Made by a program: the position numbers and the translations under genes. From Paramecium pentaurelia (Eukaryota; Ciliophora; Oligohymenophorea; Peniculida; Parameciidae), in NCBI GenBank assembly GCA_905183005.1, contig CAJJDO010000007.1, forward strand, positions 1-64,000: DNA of 64,000 nt, in the 5' to 3' direction. The stretch's first letter is position 1. Each line of letters starts with the position of its first letter. The notes beneath the pieces were generated by a model. The model made no database searches and had not been told where the DNA came from. It saw nothing but the letters and a program-made list of their open reading frames with translations. Shown here piece by piece: positions 27,831-39,009 of this stretch.

Positions 27831-28057
27831 ATGAGTTTAAAACCAATATTATCTCCACAAAAGTAATTTTTAAATAAGAAAAACCCCATAAAATAGACAA
27901 TCGCAAAGGTAAAAACAAAACTTCTTTTATGAAGATTGAATAGGTGGATGCCCAAAAAAAATTGAATTCCACACTTTACAAGTTTAATTTGAAAAAAATA
28001 TTACAATAAAAAAAGAAAGAAGGATTAACTAAAAAATCAAATAACCAATAATTATGA
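27831..28057 (+). CDS. Small basic protein, unknown
   Basis: A model of 66 residues: MSLKPILSPQKQFLNKK..., then a 26-nt intron (27909-27934, GTAAAA...GAAG), then a Lys/Gln-rich tail ending SNNQQL. Removing the intron bridges an in-frame TGA and gives 67 codons. It lies 39 bp from the convergent CDPK-like gene. There is no recognisable domain; it could be a chance model. Confidence 0.45.
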
Positions 28058-28096
28058 TTATTTATAATGATAGTATTCTATAATTTACTCATTATT

Positions 28097-29672
28097 TCAT
28101 TCATTTTCTTTTAGTAACTCTACTAATTCATCATAAGATAATTTATTATTTTATTCTTTTGAATCACCTAATTTCATTAATTCTATCCACTCATTGTCAG
28201 TAAGCTTAGTTTTGACAAAATATACTTTAAGTTCATTTGCTGATATTTGGCGACTACAGTCTTAATCTAATTTATTAAAAAATATTCTTATATTTTCATC
28301 ACTTAATAATTTTTTTTTATCACAAGTAGCAATCAAAAATTCATTGAATCCTAAGTATTAGTCTTCATTCAAATCAAATTTTTTAAATATCCCTTCAACT
28401 TCTTTCCTCCCTAAGTTATCATTGCCTAAATTTTCTTAGTATAATTTTATTAATTCCTTTTTTGATATCCTTCCATCAAAATCAGTATCAATTTTGTTAA
28501 AAGATGTTGCAATTTTATCTCTCTCTTCTTTTGGTAATAAATATTCTATCATTAAACTTATTAATATCATTTTTAATTCATTATTTCTTTTAAAATTTTT
28601 TGCCCTCAGCAGAGCTCCTGTTACTTTCAATGAAGATTATTTTATAGATTTAAAAAAGTCATGTTGTAGACATTCTTTAGCAGAAGGTCTAGCTCTTTCA
28701 TCTTAATTCAACATTAAAGTTATTAGTGATTTTGCTTCTTATTCTAATAATTTATAGTCTGACAAATTTTTGAATTTATTCTCCTTGATATTTTCAAGGG
28801 TTAAATTCTTATACTTTTCTTTAAATGGATGTACTCCAAGTAGTAATTCATATAATACAATTCCAATTGACCAAATATCAGCTGAAGCCTGCCATTTGTA
28901 TAAATTTGAGAACGTTTCAGGTGCTCTATAACTAATTTCAGTGTTTAGATCTTGATGATTGTAAAAAATTTCTTCATGGCCACTTATTTTGGAAAAATAA
29001 GTTTCTTTTTACGCCAGGAATATATTTTTTGTCTATATGTTTTTGTGAACCAGATTTTATGCGTGTATAAAACATACTGCTGTCAACAGTTACTGTATGG
29101 TAAATGCGATATGTGTCTTATTTAAATCACTTGCTTCATTTTGCAATCTTTAAATTAGATTACCTCCTTCACAATATTCTTTAACCAAATATATATGATT
29201 TTCATCATTATAAACATCTAATAGCTTTATAATATTTGGATGATCCTTATATAAAATTTTTAATTACTAATTTTTTTATGGATTAAATATATTGAATGTA
29301 TTCTTATAATTAATGATCGGTTAAGACATTTTTTATAACTTTAGCAATTCTCTTCTATCCTGTAACTTTATGTTCAACAATAAACAGTTTACCTTGATGG
29401 CTTTAATTTGATATTTTATCTTCCGTAATGAAATAGTCTGATTGAAACTTCTTATTTCTGTAAATCTATTAATTTTCCAGTTAAAACAATTCACCTACCT
29501 TCTTTTATACATTAGGTTATGATTGCAAATTTTAATTTTCTTTAGGTTATCCTTCTTAATTTTTTATAGGCTTTGATTTAACTGCTTCATGGTTATGATG
29601 TAAGTTTTATTTTTAGTCACCTTTAGGTTAATGCTTCTCAGATTTGCTCTATTTTTAGGAGTTACAACCCAT
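28097..29672 (-). CDS. CDPK-like protein with degenerate kinase domain and EF hands
   Basis: A 517-residue protein with one 22-nt intron (29246-29267). The N-terminus MGCNSQ is a typical N-myristoylation/palmitoylation signal, suggesting membrane anchoring. A protein-kinase fold follows: DHPNIIKLLDVY, EYCEGGNL, SYRAPETF, ADIWSIGIVLYELLLGVHPF, ERARPSAKECLQHDFF. The catalytic loop normally HRD reads HKN (LVHKNIQTKNIFLA), the DFG motif is replaced by KISGHE, and the Gly-rich loop is eroded. It is therefore predicted to be a pseudokinase. The C-terminus has calmodulin-like EF hands: DTDFDGRISKKE is canonical, DLNEDQYLGFNE and DQDCSRQISANE are usable, and the fourth is degenerate. Calcium binding probably outlives catalysis. 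The intron ends in AAG. Confidence 0.85.
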
Positions 29673-29867
29673 GTATAACTTGATAAAATAAAAATGAATA
29701 ATTAAATATTTAGTTTATATCTATATAATTCATGAAAAAAGAATTGATATTACTTTTAGATAATTATAATTTGCTCAAATAAAAAATTTAAGAGATATTA
29801 TTTCAATTGAATTGTTTCTTATAATCACCAGTTCTTTCCTTTTTTATTCTCAATATACTGATTAATG

Positions 29868-29894
29868 AATATATACATATATATATATATATAT
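29868..29894. repeat. AT dinucleotide microsatellite
   Basis: An (at)n run with one interruption immediately downstream of the minus-strand gene that ends at 29897. Confidence 0.8.
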
Positions 29895-29896
29895 CT

Positions 29897-30676
29897 TCAT
29901 GAAAACATTTTTTTAGCTTCTTAATATATATCATCCTGAATTATATCAGGCTTTTCAATTTCCATCATTTATAAAATATCTTTTATTTCAGGATCTAAAT
30001 CATTTCCTTTATCGTTTTAGTTATTCAAAATACTAAAAATACTATTAACAACTCCTAGTTACACTTGATTTTCCAATTCTTCTAAATTTACCTATTTTCT
30101 TAAATCTTATTCTAATCTATCGATCTTTTATAAAAAATTCTCTGATTTTAATTCTATAACTTATCTTTTCATACTAGATATCAACTTTTTTTTCATAAAA
30201 TTTATCATTTCTTCTGATAAATATTCTTTATAAAAAGGGTCATCCAAAATGATCATAAGTGAATCATAATTCATTGGAATAAGTAATCTTTATTTTTACA
30301 TACTTTTTTTATCTTTGAATTGCTTTTATTCAACTATAATTGTTTCATTGTTATTCTGTTAAGGCTTCATATAAGGGAGTAATGACAAGGCTACTTATGA
30401 TAAATTAATACCCATGAAATCCTCAGTTCTTTTCCCATTATTAAATTCCTATAGCTTTTTCATCAAATCCTATCCGAACATTTGCATATTTAATGGTGAC
30501 GCTTTGTTATCACGTTTATAGTTTTTTCTTTCTCTGTTTCTACTAGATGTTCTTGATGATTTCTAATTAAATAGGAGTCAAACTTTTTTTTTAGACTTGT
30601 ATTTTGAAGAAGATCTGTGGCTGCTAACTTTTTCTTTTTTTTTATGCTTATTTTTTTTTCTATCTGGGGTTGGCAT
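29897..30676 (-). CDS. Hypothetical protein with Ser/Arg/Lys-rich N-terminus and coiled coil
   Basis: A 252-residue protein from ATG 30676 to TGA 29897. One 21-nt intron (30563-30583, GTTTGA...ATTAG) removes an in-frame TGA; the total is 253 codons. It begins MPTPDRKKNKHKKKEK followed by Ser/Arg repeats (SSRTSSRNRERK), which may be a nuclear or RNA-linked signature. The middle has LLIPMNYDSLMIILDDPFYK, and the C-terminal half is a predicted coiled coil (FLQKIDRLEQDLRKQVNLEE). I do not recognise a family. Confidence 0.7.
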
Positions 30677-31077
30677 TTGGTAAAATAAAAATAATATTAA
30701 TTATATTTTATGAAAATATTTGATATCAATTATTAATTAGTCATTCTCAATAAAAAAAAACTAAACCTCCTATGTTTTTATAATACTTAAAGATTCTATT
30801 TCAATTAATAAAATTAAACCTTTAAAATCTTGGACCAAAGGTTTTTAGATTTTATTTCTAATATTTATTCTGTTTAAAAAACTATGAAAATACTTTGATT
30901 AATTTTGATTGCAATTATTGTTATGATAGATAAAATTATTCATCTTATGTAATGAGTTTTTTAGGATTCTTATATTAATTAGATAATATTTGTTCTGTTA
31001 TTTTGAGTATTAAGTCAAAAGTTTTAAATAAAAAATATTCTACAATATTATTATTTTAATTAAAAAAAGAGCAGCAA
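30677..31077. other. Intergenic, nothing seen
   Basis: AT-rich spacer of 401 bp between two divergently transcribed genes. It should hold both promoters; no motif stands out. Confidence 0.5.
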
Positions 31078-31444
31078 ATGAATTAAAAGCCTCTTTCTTC
31101 AAACAGTTCAGCCAGTTAAAACTTAAATTTTGGTGATTATGAGAAAGTCAAATTTACATTTAGTGGATTAGACAAGTATATTGTCATGGTATTCAAAATA
31201 TATTAATGGGAAGGAATTAAATACTAAAATTGCGTTGGAAGATTTAAAGTTCACATTTGCCAACATTTTAAAAACAGATTTCTTTGCAAAGAAGCTTGAA
31301 TATCATGTTGTAAAAGGATTTAAAGATAAGACATTATCAGCTTAAAAATCTTTGGCACATTAAGAAATATCTAGTGATTTTAAAGGCCAAGGCCCAGGTC
31401 AGTAATTAAATATACAAGTTAAATTTATCGAAGAAGGTGCTTGA
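31078..31444 (+). CDS. Hypothetical small protein
   Basis: A model of 113 residues: MNQKPLSSNSSASQNLNFGD, a 25-nt intron (31147-31171, GTCAAA...GATTAG), then a compact domain with SWYSKYINGKELNTKIALED and ending NIQVKFIEEGA. After intron removal the length is 114 codons. Alternatively the gene starts at ATG 31139 without the intron (101 codons). No family is recognised. The frame stays open after the stop (see 31445-31717). Confidence 0.55.
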
Positions 31445-31717
31445 TTTTTCTTCTATTATATTATCAAAAATTAAATATAATGTTAAACATTTTTTCACAA
31501 ACTCCAACTTATTTCGAAAGATGAATTTGATTATTCTTTATATTAATTTAATAACAGTGCATATACAAATGTTAAAATATAAGAAGCTAGTTTTGTATAT
31601 CATAGCGAATTATTAAATGTTTTAAGGGATATGATTTTTAAATTTTACCATTAGATGCATTTAGCAGATTGTATGATTTGTTATGTTAAAAAAAGGGTTA
31701 GTGCTTTAAAAAATTGA
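31445..31717 (+). other. Open, coding-like segment directly after a TGA
   Basis: The frame of the preceding gene continues for about 90 codons after its TGA at 31442-31444, to TGA at 31715-31717. Content is coding-like (KLQLISKDEFDYSLYQFNNS, HLADCMICYVKKRVSALKN). It has no ATG near its 5' end, and I found no in-frame intron that would remove the TGA. It may be a separate gene with an unseen first exon or a decayed extension. Confidence 0.3.
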
Positions 31718-31969
31718 CATTATTCTATTGAAGTATGTTATTTTTGTTAAGTTTTTGTTTTAAGAAAAAATGTTTGCAATAATCATCTTTATCTATTTGA
31801 TAAAATTAAAAATAGGTAATAAAAAGTCTTAGAGCAAAATGCCTTTTCAAAAATTTGAAGAAAAAGGAATGTATTAAATGAATTTATTTTTTCAAAAAAA
31901 AAATTTCAACTATCTCATAATTTGAAAAAATCTATAATTTTTTGAAATCATCTAAATAATATAAAATAT

Positions 31970-32421
31970 ATGCATAAAACTACTCAACAAACTGTATTAC
32001 TTTTATCCAAAAGTATAAATTTATTTATTGTCTCTCCTCACTCACATACCCTTTATTTAGGCTGGATAATGAATCAAATTATATATTGTTTACACTAAAA
32101 ATTTTAGGTTTAGTCGTAATATCTCTTAGATGTTCAAATGAAGTTTCTTTAACATATCAATTTCCTTAATTTGTGTTAATAAATGCAGATCAAATTGCAT
32201 GTAGAGAAAAGAACCAATTAAATTTACTTTAATTTGATGAAGAAAACCTATTAGAGTTATTTAAATATGAAATGATTTTTTTTCCTATTTAATTGCTAAA
32301 GTAATTTCAAAAAATAATTACTTATAGATAGGAACCATTACCAGAATAATATAAAAATATAATAGCTTTTCAAACAATTAACAGATAGAATCTCTTAAAA
32401 TCTTAAATAAAAAGGTATTGA
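31970..32421 (+). CDS. Hypothetical protein
   Basis: A model of 143 residues from ATG 31970 with a 20-nt intron at 31994-32013 (GTATTACTTTTATCCAAAAG) and TGA at 32419-32421. It contains LRCSNEVSLTYQFPQFVLIN and ENLLELFKYEMIFFPIQLLK, which suggest a helical domain; no family is recognised. A further 25-nt intron at 32415-32439 would extend it to 182 residues but would overlap the next start codon at 32560, so the shorter form is preferred. Confidence 0.55.
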
Positions 32422-32559
32422 TCTGTTAATTTTTCAAAGAGCGCTAAAATTTAATTCAGCCATTACAAAATTTTTCTAAAGGAATTTTAAAATTCTAAGA
32501 AAAAGTGATACCACTTTTTCTTGTTTTTATTTATTCATATTATTAAATAAATTAATATA

Positions 32560-33075
32560 ATGAATTTTAGTATACATTAATTATAATAGTTGTTTGAGGA
32601 TAAAGAGAAAAGTGAACCACATACACCAATTTTTAATGGAAAAACAGGTTCTTTAGATAAATTGGATTTTCTTATCTCATAAATTGAAGAAATAAGATTA
32701 GAAAATATCTAATTTCAAAATTAAATCTAAATTTATTAGAATGAATTAAATTCAAAATTAAGTATTTATTTGTTACATAATAAAGAGAATAATGATGTCA
32801 TAAATACTTAAATCAAAGAAATTGAAAAATAAATATAAAATGAAATTATTCAAAATAAATTATTAACATTTAATTACATATAAAAACATGAGGATTGTTT
32901 TGAGATAAAAAAATAAATCATTAATAATAATAGACAAGATTAAATAGTTTCAATACCAGACCTTAACAATCCCAATCGCCCCTCTGATTGCTCTACAGCT
33001 CCTAGTCCTGGAATGAAAGTATAAATCATGAGAGCTACTAAAAAAGTTTCTAGTGTCATTTTTAGTGACTTTTGA
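32560..33075 (+). CDS. Hypothetical coiled-coil protein
   Basis: An intronless 171-residue protein from ATG 32560 to TGA 33073-33075. A Glu/Lys/Gln/Asn-rich coiled-coil region (FLISQIEEIRLENIQFQNQI) is followed by a Pro/Ser-rich tail (IPDLNNPNRPSDCSTAPSPG). No conserved domain is recognised. The following plus-strand gene starts 66 bp downstream. Confidence 0.65.
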
Positions 33076-33141
33076 TTAAGATCTATATATATTTGAAGAG
33101 AGAATGAGTAGAATAATTAAATATTAATAATTTATAAAATA

Positions 33142-33619
33142 ATGAGTTTTAGTCATGAATAGTTGATGAAGATATTAAATAATGAATCCTTTCAATTATC
33201 AGAACCGACAACACCATAAGTTTAACCAAAAGAAGATGAGACATAATTATTATAGAAATAACTATTGGAATTAATATAACAAAACTCATAATTTAATAAT
33301 TAACTAACTTAAATTAAGGATTAGATAATGAAATAAGATAGTAAAATATATTGATAACTTAGTGATATATTAAAATTTGGAAAAAACAAAATAAAGATTA
33401 GAGAACCAATTAAAAGAATAAATATAAAAAAATTAAAAATTATAAGAAGAATGTGATTAAAAAGATTAGGAAGAAAAAGAATTAAAATAATAAGTATTAA
33501 TAACAAGACCTAAAAAAAGATTGTTTACTTAATAAAGTGTTGGCAAGGTAGTAAATTATAATATGACATATAAAAATAATTAAAAGAAAAATTCAGTTAT
33601 TGTGTCAATAAAAAAGTGA
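33142..33619 (+). CDS. Hypothetical coiled-coil protein
   Basis: A 151-residue protein with a 22-nt intron (33341-33362, GTAAAA...CTTAG); the coding sum is 152 codons. It is Gln/Lys/Glu-rich, with heptad-like stretches on both sides of the intron (LLELIQQNSQFNNQLTQIKD, RLENQLKEQIQKNQKLQEEC) and a basic C-terminus (RPKKRLFT). It is convergent with the next gene, only 11 bp away. Confidence 0.65.
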
Positions 33620-33630
33620 TTAAATAAAGA

Positions 33631-35920
33631 TCATAAATTTTGAAATATACATTTTATTATGATTTCTGTATTTGGCAATGATAATCCCATTAAACATTTA
33701 TTTTAAATAATCCATTTACTTGCTTATTCTATAAATTCTGGGAATTCAACTTAATCTTAATCTAGCTGCTTATTCGTATCTAGATTAGTGCTACTGGTTT
33801 GGGAAGAATTATCTTAAAAAGAGTTGTTTTTGTTTGGTTCATTTTCAAGCTAAATTTTTTTACTCTTTTAATAATCTAATTAAGCTTGATAGACAGTGCA
33901 ATAAGAATAAGATATCTAAAGATTTAATATAATTAATTACTATAGTAATCCATTTATTGTCCTTATTTTCATCGTACCTTAAATTATTAGGTAATTATTC
34001 TTAAAATATTTATTTACTTAACCCTAGTTAGTTTAAATATTCATCAGAATATTCCCAATGTCCATTTTCTTCTTTAAATTAGATCAATTCAAATAAGTTT
34101 TAAAATCTTTATTCACTCATATATTCTAAGATCATTGATGAGGAGGCTCCACCTAAAAGACCTCCTATAAATCCACCTATTAAAGCTCCAAATATTGGAA
34201 CTGGTATTAAAGCTTGACCTATTAAAGCTCCACTTATTCCTGAACCAACATTTGTTGTAGTTGAAATTAATAATTTATTTAATTAAGTATTCTTGCTTTT
34301 CTAAGATGAAGATTCATTTGAGTAAATTTTTGCTGTAAAATATCCAAATGCTCCCAATGCAAATAATTAACCAATTACTGGCATTTAAGTAGCCATATAT
34401 GTAAGAGACCCACTAACAACAGCAGTTTAACCAAAATCAACCAAAAATTCTTTTCGAGAGTTATATTTATTTATATTTGCTAAACAATTGCCTAAAGATG
34501 CTCCAATATCACCTGCTGCACTTGAAAAATGAGTATTAAATGTTTCACCTTATAGACCATTGATTTTAATGGATTCAGAAAATGCACTCTATATTTCTGC
34601 TGTAGACTCATTGAATGTAATAAATTGCATTCTTTCTTCACTAAGATCAAAATCTTCATGTATATTATTAACACTTTATTAAAAATTTAAAGAATCGAAT
34701 GCTTATTAGATTGAACTATATTCATTTTTGGATTCTTCTTTTTTTTTGAGTAATTATTCTGGGGTTAATCCTTCTAAGGCTTCAACAAACATCCATCTAT
34801 TTTATACAAGTTTTGCATTAGTAATTACAATTTTATCTATAGGTTTATGGATTATGAACCTTTATTTAGATCCATCCTCACAATCAATATCCAAAAGTAT
34901 TCCAGATCTCTAATTTCTTTTGGAGACAATTTTATGTGTTACAACTTTTTTATTTTTACTAGTTATTTTAGTAATAGCTTATTCGATAGCTTCTAATTCA
35001 TCATTATTTTCTTTGACATATTTCAACACAGAATTTTAAAATGGAGTAAATACTAATATATATTTATATATTTACAATCTTCATCATGTCTATTAATGTA
35101 TAAGTTCATTAAGTCAAAATAATTGATTACTAAGCGAGCAAACTCTTCTTTAGAATCATGACTTGATAAATGAAAAATTGTGAAATCTTAGTAATTTTCA
35201 ACTAAGTCATATGCTCTAACTGATAATTCCTAAAATAAACCCATTAGTAAATATTTATTGCATAAATTACATTTGTTAGTAACATTTACAAACTCATTTG
35301 TTATTGTTTTTAATGAGTTAGAACAGTCATTAAAAATTTATACAACAATCTTATTTAACTAAAGAATAAGATCTTGATAATTCAATTGTTCGATAATCAT
35401 ATAATATAATAATCCTTTAGCAGTTCCAAGAACATTTATTAAATAAGCAATAACCTTTTTTTCTATTATACTATTGAACCAATTTAAATTTATATTGTCA
35501 TCAAGGATGTCTTACCTAAATTCTCTATATATATGAATACATCTCAACATAGGTAAAGAAATCCTATTTGAAAAACATAGTATAGATATCTTATATTTAA
35601 GTTAGGGCATATAAAAAAACTTGAAGATCTAAAAGTAGCTATGATTTTAAAATTGGATTTAATTCGGTATTTTTAAGGTTTTCCTCAATTTATTGAGTTA
35701 TAAATAATTTTTTAGGTACCATATCTCTTTTAATTGATAAAATGTATAGTTTTATTGTCAATTGGAACTTTTCTTTAATTATTGCCAATATTTCATTAAA
35801 TTCTTTCGAAACTTCAGTATCGTTAGGATGCATTTTATTATATATCAAATAATTAGGCAGAAGAGTATCTATTCTAACTTTAGGATTGGCAATAAATTAT
35901 TCTAAAAAAGTCGATATCAT
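33631..35920 (-). CDS. 736-residue protein with Gly-rich hydrophobic segment, unknown
   Basis: From ATG 35920 to TGA 33631 with three introns: 35590-35620 (31 nt, ends AAG), 35053-35075 (23 nt) and 33916-33940 (25 nt). The sum closes at 737 codons. The N-terminal half is alpha-helical (TELNPILKSQLLLDL, IIEKKVIAYLINVLGTAKG). The C-terminal third has hydrophobic Gly/Ala/Ser-rich segments, VGSGISGALIGQ and FGALIGGFIGGLLGGASSS, resembling glycine-zipper membrane helices. They are preceded by FGQTAVVSGSLTYMATQMPV. The tail is Gln/Asn/Ser-rich. It may be membrane-inserting; no family is recognised. Confidence 0.75.
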
Positions 35921-35976
35921 TTTAAATAATATAAAATTATTTTTAATTTATAATGATAGGAAGGAGTCTTAACTTC

Positions 35977-36346
35977 TCACTTTTTTTTTATGTATTTCTA
36001 TTTTTGTAAATTTTCAGTTAATTTTTTGTTAAGTAACACTATTTTACTTTCTTAATCTAACAAAAATTTATATATTTTTTTTTTAATTAACTCAGTTTAT
36101 TAACAAAATTTGATCCAATAATATATCATTAAATAATGTTTACTCAGTTTTCTAATGATTAATGTATTTGCACAAAATACTACGCTCTGATAGTATAGAT
36201 TCTTCATCTTTTTGTGTTTCAAAATTATAATCATGCTTAATCACAGTATTTTCTTCAAATATTAGTATTTTGCATGCTTTGCTATACTATAATTTTGGTT
36301 CTAATTGTTATTTAATTATGTGATAGATTACTTTATCGTGATACAT
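35977..36346 (-). pseudogene. Small coiled-coil ORF with a frame break
   Basis: ATG 36346 opens 84 codons (MYHDKVIYHIIKQQLEPKLQ...) to TGA at 36092. A +1 frame then continues with clearly similar coiled-coil content (QQTELIKKKIYKFLLDQESK, ending KQKYIKKK) to TGA at 35977. The total length leaves remainder 1, so one 22/25/28-nt intron would heal it. The only candidate I see is 22 nt with an unusual GTGC start. A one-base indel near a T4 run in the sequence, or real decay, is equally likely. Confidence 0.4.
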
Positions 36347-36576
36347 CTTAATTAAAAAGTTTTAATGATAGTATTAAAATTTTGTAATCAAGATAAATTT
36401 CATAATGAGAATCAATTCCGATAATCATTTCCAACTATCTTTTGTTAGGTAGGGAAAGAGAAGAGAATTTGATAGTTAAGGATTATTTGATTTAATTTAT
36501 AATTCTATAACATCTAATTGTAAATTGAAATATTAAAACATGACGATGTAATTTAATAATATTTAAAAAAGAAATA

Positions 36577-37128
36577 ATGAAATCCTTCAAAATATATTTA
36601 GTAGGAGAATCTGATAGTGGAAAATCATCAATACTTAGTGTTTTATAGAATAAGCCATTTAACTATAACATAGCTTAAACAATAGGTGTTGATTATTGTA
36701 GATATAAAAGAAAATAATTCATCTTTGAGATTTATGATACTAGTGGTTTGGCTCAATTTCAATAATCAACTGTAAATAGCATGAAAAATGCTAACTTAAT
36801 TATTCTTTGCTTCGACATCTCTTCAAAAGAGGCTTTTCAACATATAGAAAAATGGTTGAATATTATTTAAAAGTCTACAAAAGTAATTCCAATTGTCCTA
36901 GTTGGTAACAAAATAGATAAATCACTATAAAAGAAAAATGAATAGATTAAAGGATTGATACAAAATTATATTTTGCATTATACTTCAGCACTTAATCCTA
37001 AAAGCGTAAAAGATATGTTTACAAACATTTTTCAAGATATTATAAATTCAGACGAAAACTTGAATAAAACATTAATAAGACCTTAGAAATAAGATTAAAA
37101 AGAGAATAAATGGTTTTGCTTTTGCTGA
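36577..37128 (+). CDS. Rab-like small GTPase with Leu at the Gln61 position
   Basis: An intronless 183-residue Ras-superfamily GTPase. G1 is GESDSGKSS, G3 is DTSGLAQF, G4 is NKID and G5 is TSAL. The C-terminal WFCFC (Cys-x-Cys) is a Rab-type geranylgeranylation signal for membrane attachment. In most Rabs G3 reads DTAGQE, and its Gln positions water for GTP hydrolysis. Here that residue is Leu, the change that in Ras and Rabs slows hydrolysis strongly. This member may therefore stay GTP-bound or cycle differently. The switch I region (NIAQTIGVDY) keeps the conserved Thr. Confidence 0.87.
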
Positions 37129-37358
37129 TGCTAAATTAATAAAAATTTAATTCTTTAACTTTGAATATATAGTTTAAAAATATATTTTAATTTTATTTTA
37201 AAGATCTAATATTAATTTGAAAATGAAATGATTTTAATAGCTTAACAATAAAGATATCATATATGATAAAAGATTACTATTATTTATTCTGTTTAAGATA
37301 TAATTAGATAGAGATAATGTTATTTATCTTCAATAAAGAGAAAATTAGTAAAATAATC

Positions 37359-37907
37359 TCATATCAAAGATGTAAATTGATTCCAAAATTATTATCTTTA
37401 TTATTATTTGCTGTCTTTCAATTATATTATTATTGGATGTCCATAATCCATATTTCCTAAGGTTTGATGGAAAATTATGGCTACTTCATCTTTATTCAAT
37501 TGTTTAATTGATATTCTGAAAATGCATTTATAAAAGTTGATTACTCTATTGATAATGGAGAGTTATTAATATTATGATGGTATTTCTTTTTGAACATCTT
37601 TGATAAGGTTAAAAAGTTATTTATTGTAAGCTTAAATTTGATTCAATTTAATTTGAAAATAATTATCAGATTCTATTTCTTCTATTAACTTTGACGTTAA
37701 ATTAAAATATTCTTGATTTTAGCTTTATAAAATTGATTGATTTTAGTCCCTAAATGCTTTGCTCAATAATTTGATTTCATTGTTTTATTGAAGTTGCTAA
37801 TCTTTAAGTTATTATGTCTAATGTTTAACAAGATTAAGCATAGTTTCGATAGTTTGTTTTTCTTCAGTGATAGCAAATGGCGCAGGCGATTTATTATTTT
37901 ACTTCAT
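37359..37907 (-). CDS. Hypothetical Gln-rich coiled-coil protein
   Basis: An intronless 182-residue protein from ATG 37907 to TGA 37359. It has a Gln-rich helical region (MLNLVKHQTQQLKDQQLQQN) and a C-terminal segment with YKCIFRISIKQLNKDEVAII. No domain is recognised. It lies 39 bp downstream of the CID gene on the same strand. Confidence 0.65.
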
Positions 37908-37946
37908 ATTTAAATTTAAATTAATTTTTATGTAATTTATATGTTA

Positions 37947-38814
37947 TCATTAATCATTATAATATTCATTTTAGATTCTTTTTTCTTTCTTTGCCTTCAA
38001 ATTTGAGACTCTTTATGCAATATATTTCAAATCAATAATGCTTTTAGAATGTATTTTATCAAGTTCTTTCAATTCATCTATAATATCCTTAATGACAAGC
38101 TATCTATATTTTTAAACACTTTCAACAGATTTAGTATACTAATCCAAATATTAATCATAAAGATTGACTTTGTCTTAGGCTCCGCTATTTATTAAATCAT
38201 CAAGATTGGCTTAATACTCATTCATCTTTTGTAATCGAGTTTGTAAATCCTATAGAAATTAGTTGTGATTTAAATTGTACCTTATAATTTTTGGTGTAAT
38301 TTATTAAATATTGAGGAGGAGCAAATTAAGTTTTTATTTTGTCTTTGCTTAATTTATTTGGATCAATAGTTTCAATCATAATTGAAATATCTGATTTAGA
38401 GAATATTTGTTTTTCTTCCCATTATTTTAGAAGATCTTTGATTTATTATTTCAAGTCTTATGAAGAGTTGTGATCTTTGAGTAAAGTGAAGGCTTTGATA
38501 ATTTGTTTTTTGAAAGCATCCCTCATAGTAGCATCTAATAAGTAAAATATAATTTATGTACATGCTCCCTCAAATTTTATTACAGATTCAATTACTCTTT
38601 ATGCCATTTAAAGTAATGATATTATTACTTTATCTCCATCTACATTCCCTTTAGCAAAATGGAAATGATTGCACCACTCTTCACATAAAGATTACTAAGA
38701 TTTCTAATCATTACTATGTCTAATGTAGAAACGGGCAGCTTCATCAATATGGGATTACGATAAATGAATGTTGTTTAGGAGTTGACTGAGTGAAACAATA
38801 CTTATTTCGTTCAT
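37947..38814 (-). CDS. CID-domain protein (RPRD/Rtt103-like)
   Basis: A 278-residue protein with one 31-nt intron (38250-38280, GTACAA...TATAG); the coding sum is 279 codons. Residues 1-130 look like a CTD-interacting domain, an eight-helix fold that binds the phosphorylated C-terminal repeats of RNA polymerase II. Segments include LCEEWCNHFHFAKG, VIISLLQMAQRVIESVIKFE, FKKQIIKAFTLLKD and the terminal helix LLKQWEEKQIFS, the counterpart of the LLNIWEER motif. A coiled coil follows (RLQKMNEYQANLDDLI), as in RPRD1 and Rtt103. The probable role is in transcription termination or CTD dephosphorylation. Confidence 0.7.
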
Positions 38815-39009
38815 CTTTTATGTCTTTAATGTTATTGAAGTGTATAAATTTATTAATACAAATTTTATATGTAGTGAAAATAATTATAGGAAAATATATT
38901 TTATTAATATAATCAAATAACAGATAAATTTTATTAAAAAATAACCATACATTTGTTTTCCAATGAATGATTAAACACCAATAAAGGAGATTGATCTTAA
39001 TAAACAATC
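38815..39009. promoter_or_regulatory. Divergent promoter region (CID protein / Cdh1)
   Basis: A 195-bp AT-rich spacer lies between two divergent starts and must contain both promoters. No individual motif was identified. Confidence 0.4.

Noticed and set aside
28494..28706. Plus-strand 70-residue ORF
   Set aside because: It is antisense to the kinase/EF-hand junction of the CDPK-like gene.
33321..33506. Minus-strand hydrophobic 61-residue ORF
   Set aside because: It is antisense to a Gln/Lys-rich coiled-coil gene; such shadows are hydrophobic by construction.
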